Assembly: GCA_001931905.2 (NCBI GenBank)
Contig: MSJI02000167.1
Location: 1-64,000 of the forward strand
Source of the DNA: Cladosporium sp. IMV 00045
Taxonomy: Eukaryota > Ascomycota > Dothideomycetes > Cladosporiales > Cladosporiaceae
Length of the DNA: 64,000 bases
Reading direction: 5' to 3'
Shown: one piece after another, positions 23,615-33,500 of the stretch
How positions within the stretch are numbered: position 1 is the stretch's first letter
Layout: the number at the start of each line of letters is the position of its first letter
Position numbers and translations under genes: made by a program
Notes under the pieces: model-generated
Databases searched by the model: none
The model's input: only the letters and a program-made list of their open reading frames with translations
What the model was told of the DNA's origin: nothing

Positions 23615-24582
23615 GGACTATTCCGGTTCCTATTATTATATAAATAATAGAACTACGACTTACTTACTACCTCCTCTTTACCGATATCTTTTACTCGGCC
23701 GACCTCGCTCTCGCTTACCCGCGACCGTCCTCCTATACTCCTCGATCGCTACTTTATACTAAATATTATTATTTACTACTATCTTTAAGAACCGCCTCGA
23801 AATCGCTCGCTATCGTAGTCTCGAGTAAGTAAGAATAGCCCGTAGTAAGTAGACTACTAGGTAGATTAGGCTCGCTAATAGTAGGCGTAGGAACGGTTAA
23901 GGCAGTTAAGCGGTAAAAGCGCCGAGAAAGACTATTAAGAGTAGCAAAAATATAAAGGCCGTAAAGGCTTAGTAGATATAGGGCTAGGGGGGGTATCGCC
24001 GTAGGTAGAAGCTAGGAAGTAAGTAAAACCGTAGCCGGTAAAGCGTAGCCGGTACTCGCTAACGATTAATCTAGCTATCGCTCTCCGTAAGATCCGTCGC
24101 TACTAGAAGACGACTAATCTCCTTATCCCTAAGACCTCGTTCGCGCGCCTATACCGTAAAGTTACGTAGGACGTAAGCGTCTTAGGTTAAGGTTTGCGCT
24201 TTACTACGACTACGTTAGGTGCGATCTAGGAGGTAGCCGAGGCGTTTCTAGTCTCCTAATTTAAAAGCAAGTAAAATAATTAACGATTTATATAGCGATT
24301 AATACTAATCTGGATTTCTTAGTAGTAAACCTAGCTACTATCCACGTAAAGCGCGTAACTATTATATAGAAGGATTTCTAATTAATTAATAGGCTACGTA
24401 AGAGTATAACTAGGTAGCGAATCGGCATAATAATAGAGTAAAATGGGTTATTATTATGTATTATAGGCGACGATTAAACGATTAATTAAGTGATAACTAT
24501 ATTAAATGAAGTTTGGATTTTGGCACTTTAGTATTTTTCATATTTTTGGCACTTTTGTAGGTATGGCCGACCGTCTTTAGCA
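23615..24582. repeat. RIP-mutated AT-rich tract
   Basis: CA and TG dinucleotides are strikingly rare, while TA is very frequent (TAGTAAGTAG, CTATTATTATATAA). CpG-containing words such as TCGCTCGC survive. This is the pattern left when CpA is turned to TpA on either strand by repeat-induced point mutation, a meiotic defence of ascomycetes against duplicated DNA. The tract ends where homology to the other copy begins. The right part contains a decayed CenH3-like gene; the part before 23900 gives no recognisable protein. Confidence 0.85.
23900..24417 (+). pseudogene. RIP-degraded centromeric histone H3 (CenH3)-like pseudogene
   Basis: One frame, interrupted only by TAG/TAA codons, runs from about 23900 to 24270. 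It gives first a Lys/Arg-rich tail, then a histone-fold sequence. Visible pieces are ALRKIRRY*KTTNLLIPK, SFARL, GLRF and AEAFLVS. After an apparent 52-nt intron (24271-24322, branch TACTAAT) the frame shifts and reads NLATIHVKRVTII*KDF*L, then RLRKS before a stop at 24415. All internal stops of the histone fold fall where H3-family proteins have Gln and are explained by CAG/CAA to TAG/TAA change; Glu to Lys changes fit the same process on the other strand. LLIPK and I*KD (Gln-Lys-Asp) match CenH3 rather than canonical H3, which has LLIRK and MPKD. The exons do not join in frame at the apparent intron. It is not functional as read. Confidence 0.82.
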
Positions 24583-25164
24583 CGGCTCGCACGGCTAGTT
24601 CTGTAGTCATTGTGGATATCGCGCTGCTGCTGCCCTTTATCCGGCAAGACAGCCAGCTCTCGGGGACGTGGACATCTATCTCCACCGGGTTCGTTCGTGG
24701 GCTCTGCAGTACCCCATATGATGGACCACGGTTGAAGAGGTGCTATGAAACTTTCTGCAAGCATGTTCGGCTGTTCTGGTTTTCTTTGTCACAAGACTCA
24801 CTAGGGGCGCTAATCTGGTGGAAATAATAGGTCCAGGCATACCCCCATGAGAGGTGTTCAAAGAAAGTAAGGTAGGTGGTGCCTCTCGGGGAGAATCTCC
24901 TGAGGCCAAGAGTGTTGGTGTTACGGGCATGGCACCACTTTGACACACACGAACATTCCTTACACTCAGCTTGAGATCAATTCAATGCAATGGACTTGTT
25001 CGAGGTCTGGGTTTTGGGGTGTTGAATGTTTGCTGGAGTGAATATGGTGTATATAAGGACAATGGAATCACTGTTCGGTCTGGAGATTTGCCAGGCCTCT
25101 CAACAACCATCCATCGATCAATAGAACCAGACAGCTATACCAATACCGTCTCACATCAATCGAC
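24418..25164. other. Upstream region of the phospholipase A2 gene, copy 1
   Basis: No gene is seen. From 24583 on it aligns with the region upstream of the second copy, with small insertions and deletions. A TATA box (TATATAAG, 25050-25057) lies about 108 bp before the start codon and is conserved in copy 2. Confidence 0.6.
25050..25057 (+). promoter_or_regulatory. TATA box of phospholipase A2 gene, copy 1
   Basis: The sequence TATATAAG is conserved at the same distance in the second copy (45165-45172). Confidence 0.6.
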
Positions 25165-25776
25165 ATGAAGTTCACTCTCCTAATGATCCTGCTAGGCCTC
25201 TGCGCCATCACCCTTGCCTTCCCTGCAGATCTCGATTCCATGCCCGAAGTGAAGAGAGATGCCGAAGCAGAAGCCGAATCCTCCGCCGCAGCGAACCAAT
25301 GCACCCTCACGAAGCTCAAGCAAATCTTGACTGACTACAGTAAGTAGACCACCAAGAGCCCCTCCAGCATGACGGCGCGGATGTAGCTCCCCACCCACTA
25401 ACACCTACCCCTCCTTCTCCCACCAGGCATGAAAGAATTCCAATCCGCCCGCAACGCCAACAACGGCAAAGGCAACCCAACCTGTTTCGTCTGGAGTTCC
25501 GACAACTGCAGCAACAGCCCCGACCGGCCCGCGGGGTTCAATTTCATCCCGCCTTGTCAGCGTCACGATTTCGGCAGCCGCAATTACAAGAAGAAGAACC
25601 AGTGGAATCCCGTCAGTAAGCTGCGGACCGACACGAATTTTTTGAAGGATATGAACAAGGTGTGTTGGGATCTGAAGGGTTGGAATAAGTTGAAGATCCC
25701 GGCGTGTTTGATTGTGGCGCAGAAGTATTTCGAGGCGGTCGTGGTGATCAATCCGCCGCAGGATTTGAAGGAGTAG
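25165..25776 (+). CDS. Secreted fungal phospholipase A2 (group XIV), copy 1, intact
   Basis: Exons 25165-25339 and 25427-25776 join to 174 residues. An N-terminal signal peptide (hydrophobic core LLMILLGLCAITLAF) is followed by a short propeptide ending at a Lys-Arg processing site near residue 31. The catalytic segment CQRHDFGSRNY carries the His-Asp dyad (about H105/D106) of the prokaryotic/fungal phospholipase A2 fold. Five further cysteines can form the usual disulfides. Such enzymes are secreted, calcium-dependent lipases releasing fatty acid from the sn-2 position of phospholipids, and are linked to nutrition, development or symbiosis in fungi. The second copy has a frameshift; this one is complete. 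Confidence 0.88.
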
Positions 25777-26054
25777 GCTGTTGGCAGTGGGGTAGGTGGA
25801 GGGTCATGGCTGTGGCGGTGGTTGGTTGGTGGTCGGATCAGTGCTGTTGTTTATGTTATTTGCTTCTTCGCCTAGGTCGATTCGAATATTCATGATTAAC
25901 GATTCTTTGTCCTCCAAAAGTTTCCAGGCAGTGATCGTGTCAGCCGCCCGGTGCTAACAGTCGTCTAATCCGTTTGAATGTAACCATTCATCTCAGGATG
26001 GTCATTCGCAAAATCACAGCAGAACTCGCGTGAACGATCAATCCGAGGAGCGCG

Positions 26055-26792
26055 CTACGCATCTCTGACTCTCGTGTCAAGCGCAAGTCGATCCGGGACG
26101 CGCAAGTCAATAACACCTTCCACGTTCTTCTTGAAGCTCTCCAATTCTGCAATAGCCTGGCTTGCAATCGCCGTGTTCTTCCTGTCCGCCATCCGGACGG
26201 ACACTTCGACCAGATACGTCCCACTTGCATCCAGAACTTGCAGCTCGGTTATACTAAGAGGCGGTCCGTCGAGTACCTTATCGGCAGGCAATTGCTGCTG
26301 CGTCAGAAGCACACGGAAGATACGGACGACGACGTTCCCCTTCACGAACCGGTGGCCGAGAATGTAGTGATGACCAATATACCTGTAAGCACTTGCGTCC
26401 TTGTATTCCTTTGTGTCCAGAAGATTCTTTTCGGTAACCTCCCTGGCAATGTGATCTTTGATACTCGGATCCGGGGTCTGTTCGACTCGCTGTCGCCACG
26501 ATTCAGTAGCTTCGGGCGTCACATCTGCAGTGATCTGCACCAAGCGAGTAAGCTTGTGCATCCACTTTTGCTGCTGTTGTTGCAGATTGCCGGGTTGTGG
26601 AGTTCCAGTTTGGGCTTTCTTCTTCGAAGCGGCGACTTCCGGGGTGCGGAGTTGAGCGAAGAGCGCGTTCTGGTCTTGGTAGGCGAAGGGTTGTGATCCC
26701 GTGACTCCGGCTAGGACGTTGAGAACCTGGTTATGGCGGGATGGTGAGATCTGGCTGAAGAGGAGGATTTCGTGCATTTTTGTGGTGTCCAT
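26055..26792 (-). CDS. MED18: Mediator complex subunit 18, copy 1
   Basis: The single exon encodes 245 residues. The start MDTTKMHEILLFSQISPSRH is typical of fungal Med18/Srb5, which begins with a MHELLLF-like strand. A Gln-rich linker near residue 71 follows, then a C-terminal half with GHRFVKGNVVVRIFRVL and TYLVEVSVRMAD that fits the Med18 beta-barrel. Med18 is part of the Mediator head module and forms a dimer with Med20, contacting RNA polymerase II in the nucleus. It is divergent from KGD4 across about 580 bp. It differs from copy 2 at only about seven residues, which gives a measure of background divergence between the two blocks. Confidence 0.88.
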   Translation of the reverse strand: MDTTKMHEILLFSQISPSRHNQVLNVLAGVTGSQPFAYQDQNALFAQLRTPEVAASKKKAQTGTPQPGNLQQQQQKWMHKLTRLVQITADVTPEATESWRQRVEQTPDPSIKDHIAREVTEKNLLDTKEYKDASAYRYIGHHYILGHRFVKGNVVVRIFRVLLTQQQLPADKVLDGPPLSITELQVLDASGTYLVEVSVRMADRKNTAIASQAIAELESFKKNVEGVIDLRVPDRLALDTRVRDA

Positions 26793-27376
26793 CTTTGTAG
26801 TTCAGTCCTATTGATTTCTTCCTGGTGCGTTGGCGATAGTGTTGCTGCTGCGTGGTGCTCAAGAGAAGCCAGCTATCGTGCCCTACAACGGCCACATGCA
26901 CCTCGTCACGTCCTGCAGAGGTGAGATAGACCAGATGGTGTTGTCTTGACCTAGTCGAGCATGTGAACGCGGGACTCGTAAATATTGCCTGGGGATTTCT
27001 GGGGTGACCGTTCTGCGAGCGCGGGTTGGTGAAGTGAAGTTCGCCTGTTCTGTCAAGTCCAGCCGACCCCGAAAAGCTTCCCGAAGCCGGAAGCTGGCGA
27101 ACACCGCGCTTGCCTGCTTGCTTGCTATCACCGCGAAGAGTAATCCAATTGACTTTCCTTTGACTTGTACGCCGTGTCCGCCTTTGATCCTCTATACCTC
27201 ACGCACCGGGAGTCATATACCAGACCTCTTCGACAGGCTGCCGTCCACCTTTCAACCTTTTCAGCCCAAACACTCCTTCGATCGCGCGCCCCGAATCTTC
27301 CCGGTCAAACGGCTCTTTCAACCACCACTACCACCACCACCCCCAACACCGACATCTTCACACCACACTAGCAGAT
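26793..27376. promoter_or_regulatory. Divergent promoter region MED18/KGD4, copy 1
   Basis: These 584 bp between two divergent housekeeping genes are strongly conserved in copy 2 (46909-47491). A frame crossing most of the region on the plus strand is conserved only because the DNA is conserved, and resembles no family. Confidence 0.55.
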
Positions 27377-27825
27377 ATGCGCGCCACCAGAGTCCTCTTC
27401 AAGCACACTCCTTTGATCAAGTTCATTGGTCGCCGCTCAATCCCCAAGCGTAAGACTTCCTGCAGAATACCCTCAATCCACAAGAACCCGCAACCCGATC
27501 TAATCTTCCAACCACAGAAATCGACCACACTCCCCAAGTCCACCCCGCCTCTCCCGCCGAGTCCCTCCCCGAGTCTTTCGCCCAATACCGCCAGAAAGCC
27601 AGCCAGCATGGCCCGATGATGCGCAGCAGCGGCAGCTCCGCCAGCAGCGCGGCGCCGCAAGCCTACGGCCTCGTGGGCGGCCGTTCGGGCCGCCAGATGG
27701 GAAGCGTTAACCCGAAAGAGGGCGAGTTCTGGGACCGCAACGAGCTGCCGAAGAGGTTCAGACGGACGGTGTACAGCGACGCCGAGATGGAGGCGATCGA
27801 GAGCGGTGGTGCGAGCTTGTTCTAA
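27377..27825 (+). CDS. KGD4: Kgd4/MRPS36-like subunit of alpha-ketoglutarate dehydrogenase, copy 1
   Basis: Exons 27377-27449 and 27518-27825 join to 126 residues. The N-terminus MRATRVLFKHTPLIKFIGRR is basic and amphipathic, as in mitochondrial import signals and in known Kgd4 proteins. The middle reads DHTPQVHPASPAESLP, and the C-terminus holds the conserved ELPKRFRR motif and an acidic tail ending in SGGASLF. Kgd4 (yeast Ymr31) was first listed as a mitochondrial ribosomal protein and is now known to tether the E3 subunit to the 2-oxoglutarate dehydrogenase core. The intron is 68 nt here but only 57 nt in copy 2. Confidence 0.87.
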
Positions 27826-28930
27826 GCTTGTGTGAGAGCTGGGAAAGGAAAGAGATGGGAGGAAATATTTGAGGATTGGATGGTAGGTGAAGGAAAGAGA
27901 AGGCATTTGTTTGTTTCTGTTCGATTTTTGTAAAGCTCATGAGCCATGGCTAGCTACAGAGAGCGAGGTATACCCAAATCTTGCAACTTTTGTACATCAT
28001 CATGGATGGACTGCGCTTCTCAGGATGTCTTGTGGGTTGTGCTGTCTCTGCGGCGATCATAGAGTGAAACGGCAGTACAGATTTCGACTTGACTGCAACA
28101 ATCGGAAAGCCAATGGCTGGACTGGTGGATGTCCATGGATTCTTGGGCCCGTGGTAATTCTCTCTGGAAGCAGTCGAGATGCCCATTTGATTGTGCTGCT
28201 CCTCATCATACTTTGGAATATACTATCTATCACACAACCAGATTTCAAGACCAAGAACTTATCTTTCCGTCTGACAATTCTCAATCTCAACCCAAATGCG
28301 ATCGAATCATGCCTCATCTTCCACCTGAAGATGGACCGTGCTTTACAAGGATCGCATGACCGATAGTACACTCTACGCCAATGCCTTTCGCAGTGTTTGA
28401 TCCAGTATTCAAATAAACCTAGCTCTTTTGGCTAGAGATCCACCAAATATACCAATTTCAAGGGTAGGTAGACAACACAAAAGTGAAGCTCGGCCAAGTC
28501 TTTCAGGATAAAATAATAGCCCTTCACCACAGAGATAAATCACGCCTTGCCGTACGGACCGCAACGGCCCCAGCCTTCTGACGAGACGAGAAAGACCCCG
28601 CCCGAGAGCTCTCCTAGCAACACTATCAGCTCCTCCAATGGATTGATGGATGCTTCTCCACGCGCCCTGCTTTCTTGCGATGATCGCGAACGCAAGCTGG
28701 TGCCGTGGCGTCTTCAAGCGAGACCGCACCTGCTTTCGCTCGTTCTCTCACTTTCTCACTTAGCCGGTGACCGCTTCTCCTCTCTGTCTCTCTCCTGTGA
28801 TTACTTATTTGCTTGTACCAAAACCAAAAGGGCCGAAGCAACGGTGCTTAAGCCGTGGATTATTGCGCTTTTCAAATCAATACTTCCCTCTACTGCGACT
28901 TAGCGATTCATTGAGTGCATATCCGAAAAC
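27826..28930. other. Intergenic region KGD4-peroxiredoxin, copy 1
   Basis: About 1.1 kb, well conserved in copy 2 (47933-49012). Conserved frames exist on both strands, but their differences between copies include stops and indels, so I see no gene here. Confidence 0.5.
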
Positions 28931-29827
28931 ATGGTCGAGCTACGCAAACGTCCCGCTCCTCCTCCAGCTCCTCCCCCAGCAAAGAAAAAGGCCGCACCGA
29001 AAAGCAAGGCAAAGAAAGACGAGCCTGTAGCTGAAGAGCCTGCTGCGACTGCTGGTGCCGATGTGGCCGCTGACGACGCTGCCAAAGATGTGATCGCCGA
29101 GACCGCAGCGAAGAGCTCTTCAAGTCCGGCATCGCCACCCAAGCAAGGCGACAAGATCGAGCTCGAAGGCTTCGGTGGCGAGATCGAGACGAACGATGGA
29201 CAGAAAGTCACGCTCGCGCAGCTCGTGCAGAGTAGTAAGAAGGGTGTGGTTTTGTTCACGTATCCGAAGGCGAGCACTCCGTAAGTCCACAGTTACATGA
29301 ATTCATCAAAAGTATTAGGAAATCACAAAATGCTAACAAAAGGTTATCACAGTGGCTGCACCACCCAAGTCTGCCTCTTCCGGGACTCCTACGCGCCCCT
29401 AACCGCCACCGGCCTCGCAATTTACGGCCTCAGCTCCGACAGCCCCAAAGCCAACACCACCTTCAAAACGAAGCAGAACCTCCCCTACCCTCTCCTCTGC
29501 GACCCGAGCGCCAGCCTCATCCAAGCCATCGGGTTCAAGAAAGTTCCCAAGGGCACCCAGAGAGGAGTGTTCGTCGTCGATAAGGAAGGTAAAGTTCTGG
29601 CTGTCGAGGCGGGCGGTCCGGCCGCGACTGTGGAGGTCGTCAAGGGGATTGTGGAGGCCGAGGGCGTGGATGAGGTTGATGGCGGGTTGGAGAAGGCGGA
29701 GGAGAGGGCGGTCGAGGGGGAGGGGGAGGAGGCTGAGAGCCATAGGATTGCTGATACTGCGGCGGAGGTGGCGGATGTGGCGAGGGGGTTGGATGGGACG
29801 CCGTTGGTTGGGACGCCTGCTCGATGA
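28931..29827 (+). CDS. DOT5: Dot5-like nuclear peroxiredoxin (PrxQ/BCP type), copy 1
   Basis: Exons 28931-29280 and 29353-29827 join to 274 residues. The first 60 residues are Pro/Lys/Ala-rich with a basic run (KKKAAPKSKAKK) that could direct the protein to the nucleus, as in yeast Dot5. The thioredoxin-fold peroxidase domain follows. The catalytic segment is split by the intron and reads PGCTTQVCLFRD, with peroxidatic Cys119 and, five residues on, Cys124 as the likely resolving cysteine (CxxxxC, the atypical 2-Cys PrxQ pattern). The enzyme reduces alkyl hydroperoxides with thioredoxin. The C-terminal 60 residues are acidic and repetitive. Coding strand composition shifts from C-rich to G-rich inside exon 2. 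Confidence 0.88.
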
Positions 29828-29835
29828 GATGGGAT

Positions 29836-29904
29836 GAGTGGGATCATCTCTATCGTTTGAGAAAAGCTACCTAATGCGCTTCACGTTTCGTGTCATCAGA
29901 CTAA
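29836..29904 (+). repeat. 69-bp imperfect repeat, left copy
   Basis: It matches 30506-30574 over its whole length with about a dozen changes. Both end in TGTCATCAGACTAA. The right copy contains the end of the NLR reading frame (minus strand); the left copy is a displaced duplicate on the far side of the inserted element. Confidence 0.75.
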
Positions 29905-30494
29905 GGCTTTGCATACTTTGAAATCGGATTCAGGTCAGACCTGCCCTATCTGATTTTTCTTAGGTCGTAGTCTAACAGATTATTTTCAGATTAGCCAAGC
30001 CCCGTCAGATTCCCTGTATAGTAATTTCCGAATCTGATCTGGATGTGATCTGAATCTGATGCCGTCGAAGTATGCATGATAACAAGGCTCCGTACTCTTC
30101 GGGGGTTAGATTCAGATCAGGATGTAGGATAGAGCCAAGGGTTACCTCTTCCTCAGATCTAAGCGAGTGTCAGAAATCGTAGCCTATCCTAATAAATGCA
30201 TACTCTTCGAAAAATTAGTACATAGAGTGTTATTCTAATAGCTTAAGAATTTCCGACCTAGGTATCTTGGATTTTTGCCTGATCCTAATAAGAAATGAGT
30301 AGGATAGCATCCTACGGCGTATCCTAACCTGGCTTCAAGATGTACCTTTGTACCTGATCCTAAGCTGCTACTGGTTTCGAAGAGTACGCAGCCTAAATAT
30401 CAAGTTCGGCAACTGTTCATACGCTGAGACTGGATTCCTCTTTTTAGGCAAGGATCTGATTCTGATGTGAATTTGACGCGAAGTATGCAAAGCC
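29905..30494. mobile_element. MITE-like element with 14-bp perfect terminal inverted repeats, containing a nested element
   Basis: The ends are GGCTTTGCATACTT (29905-29918) and AAGTATGCAAAGCC (30481-30494), exact inverted complements. The similarity of the ends extends further inward, with variants of GATTCAGATCAG. Within it a second pair of inverted ends, GTACTCTTCG near 30092-30101 and CGAAGAGTAC near 30377-30386, suggests a nested insertion. There is no coding frame, so it would be non-autonomous. No clear short target duplication is seen; a diverged 69-bp repeat flanks the element. Copy 2 has no such element. Confidence 0.7.
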
Positions 30495-30505
30495 TGATAA
30501 CAACA

Positions 30506-30574
30506 GAGTGGGATCACCTGTATCGTTTGAAAATAGCTACTCAATGCTCTGAAAGTCTCGTGTCATCAGACTAA
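30506..30574 (+). repeat. 69-bp imperfect repeat, right copy
   Basis: Partner of 29836-29904. It overlaps the last codons and the stop of the NLR gene on the minus strand. Confidence 0.75.
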
Positions 30575-33500
30575 ATCGATATCCGTCCCCATGGGAAACC
30601 ATCCATTGGGACCTCCTTCAAGATGCGTGCGGTCGATGTGCCCAGGATAGCTTCCCAGCTCCCGCGCCCTTTCCATCATTTTCGTTGATGAGACAGAAGA
30701 TCTTCCCTCGGCTTGCAAAAGGAGGTCAAGCACTTCTTTGTGATCTTTCATTGCGGCCAGATAAACGGCGACTTTGAAGAAAGAACCAGAAGGTTCCAGT
30801 GAGAAGAAATCGCGCAGGACCAACCCACGCCTTTTAATGTAGCTCTCGGCATTTGAAAGTATGTCAGTTGCCGGACTGGTCACCTTCAAGCACTCCCACA
30901 GCATCAACAAATGTTTGACTGCGTCAACGTGACCTACTTCTGCAGCCGCCTGCAGAAATCGTTGCACGTGGTCGTGAGTCTTGATGTCAGCTTCAAGTGC
31001 AAGTCGTCCGAGAAGTATCTGCGTTTTCTCGAGCTCTTTGGTCACGACAGCAAGTTCGGTCTCTATGCGATGGATTGTCGCCTTCGTAACGTGAATTGTA
31101 GTCTTTGCGAGATCTTTCAACCGACGTTTCCGCTGGTAACGCAGGATCTCGTGGTAGAAAGCAAGGTAATCCATGGGCAGCCAGCCTCTAGAGTCTTCCA
31201 CTACAGACAGCGTCTTTAGATGGAGAATACTGTCTGAAAGCACCTGAATGACATCTGGGTGGCGGTTCTTGCACGCAATGCAAAAACTTGTTTCGCCTTC
31301 CCAACCTCTGATGTGCATTTCCTTTTCCTCATCGAATTTTGGATTCTTCAAGATAAGCTTCGCCACCGCGGGAAAACCTGTAGCACTTGCGTGCCACAAA
31401 AGCGTCAGACCTTGATCGTCTTGATCGTTGGGGTGACCTTGCAGAATTGACTTGGCCACCCTGATGGCTAGTCGCCTCTCTGGAAGTAGCTGGCCAGGTA
31501 CAATAGGATTCTGCGGGCATTTCGTGCTCTCGTAAGGCTCGTTGTGCCCGAAGTTGTATACCAAAGAAACAAGAATATCCCAACGCTCTAAACGTAGGGC
31601 ATATTCAAATGGCGATAGGCCGCGATGATCGTTCACGGAGCTACTATCAGGGTCCTCGATGACCAAAAATCTGACGACTTCCTCTTGCCCGCTCCGTGTA
31701 GCCAAATGTAGCGGATTCGACCCGTCCTTGTCACGGGCGGAGGTTTGTCTTGGGGCTACCCGTGTCATCAATCGACAGCAATCCAAATGGCCAAACTCGG
31801 CCGCATAGTGCAGCGCATATCGTCCATGTTGCTGACACCTGGCATCCACATTACACGCGGGAAGCAATTCTACCAAAATGGCACTGTTGCCTTTCTTGCA
31901 GGCAACATGGAGTGCAGGTAGTTGCCCGTGATTTGCCAGTAGTCCATCGACGATGCGTTCGGGCAGTGCTTCTTGTTGACTCAGGACAAGTTTCAATAAA
32001 GGAACATGTCCGTACGCGACGCTGAATGCGAACATCTCAATGCGGTGCTGATTCGGTGTCAGTGCTGACCACGGATGAACCTTCCAGCTCTCATTTGGCT
32101 CCAGTGCTATTTCAGCGAACAGTTTCCAGTGATCTGCCGTACAAAACCTCTGAGCAATTTCTCGGTGACTTTCGATCCAATTGGCAGTCGCATATTGAAG
32201 AAAGCCCCCTTCTGCGGGTGCCGTGCGGCGTCGGGGGGAAGGAAACTTGGTTTTGGCAGTAGGAAGTCTTGCAGTACGGGTCAAAAGAAGATTGAGGGGC
32301 TTCTGCAGGCTCGAGGGAAGACTGAAAGCGGTTTTCGAGACCTCTAGTCGTGCAGCCTCTGTTGGAGCGACCAAGGCTCTCGTCGCTCTGCGTTTGATGT
32401 GGCGAAGACACAGGTGGCCAAGTGCCATTTTTACAGTCAGTTCACGTGCGTAAGTCGAAGGCATATCGAGGGATGGATCTAAATCTGGCATGTAATTGAT
32501 GCTCGGCATCGCAGCACGAGCACTGTCTGAAAAGATGAAGCTTCTGACTGAATCATGGATGGGAACAATGATCCGCTCAGTCAAGTCAAAAGTCACCAAT
32601 CCAACTCCCGAAAGCACAAGGTCCGCTGTGGAGATCAGAGCATCTTCCGTGTAATCGTAAGTGTCCTTGTCCAGCGCTAGCAGTTGCCTGAGGGCTTGCT
32701 CCTGCATCGGAGTGGGTGCGACGCATACCATGCAGAGCAGTTGAAAATCACACAGCGGCCCCCTCTCGCTGGTACGGCGTAAACAAGTCTGATACATCTC
32801 TTGCAGTCGACCCGGTAGGGCTGACAGAGATCTCATGACGTCCTTTGGTTTGGTGCAGTCGTTGAGTATGATGTAAAGGACAAGATGTACCCAAAGGAAC
32901 CTACTTGAGTCAGCTTTCAGAACCCTTGAGGCCTATCAGACTTTAGCGTATCTACTACTTACATTCCTTGGGCTCTCTTTTGTATCTCCTTTTTCACCCT
33001 ATTCCTCAAGGCTAAATCGAAGAACAATTGATCGTGGCCCGATTTGAGAGCTAATTGGGAGTCGATATAGACGTCGATGTCTTCTTTGTTCAGGTTGCCG
33101 TCGATAGGAACACGTCGAAATCCAGGTAAATGTCCATCGACATTGGTGCCGTCCTCGCTGCTAATCACAAGCCTCACATGCCGAAGGTCCAACATCTTTT
33201 TTAGGTACGTCCACAAGACCGCTTGTTCCGGCAGGTCGCAACAGTCAATGCCGTCAAGGACGATGATAACTCCTGAGAAAACTGCAAGAAGCGGGATCAA
33301 GATGTCTGCCACAAGTTCGTTAACTTCCGGCTGTCGGTTAGCTGCTCCAAAGTCTTCTTCAATCTGTTCACATATGTCATAAGGACATGGCTTGCCGATA
33401 TTGATCAAAGCTGCGAGTAGCTGCTTCACAAGACTGCGGAAGCAATTGATGCCTAGGCGGTCGGGGATTTGGTAGAAGTAGGCCAGAACGACATCAGTCG

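Noticed and set aside
26074..26696. Plus-strand frames opposite MED18, repeated in copy 2
   Set aside because: They are antisense shadows; conservation between copies follows from the conserved MED18 coding strand.
31259..32453. Plus-strand frames of 60-90 codons opposite the NLR
   Set aside because: They are antisense to an intact receptor exon, have no family resemblance and differ in extent between the copies.
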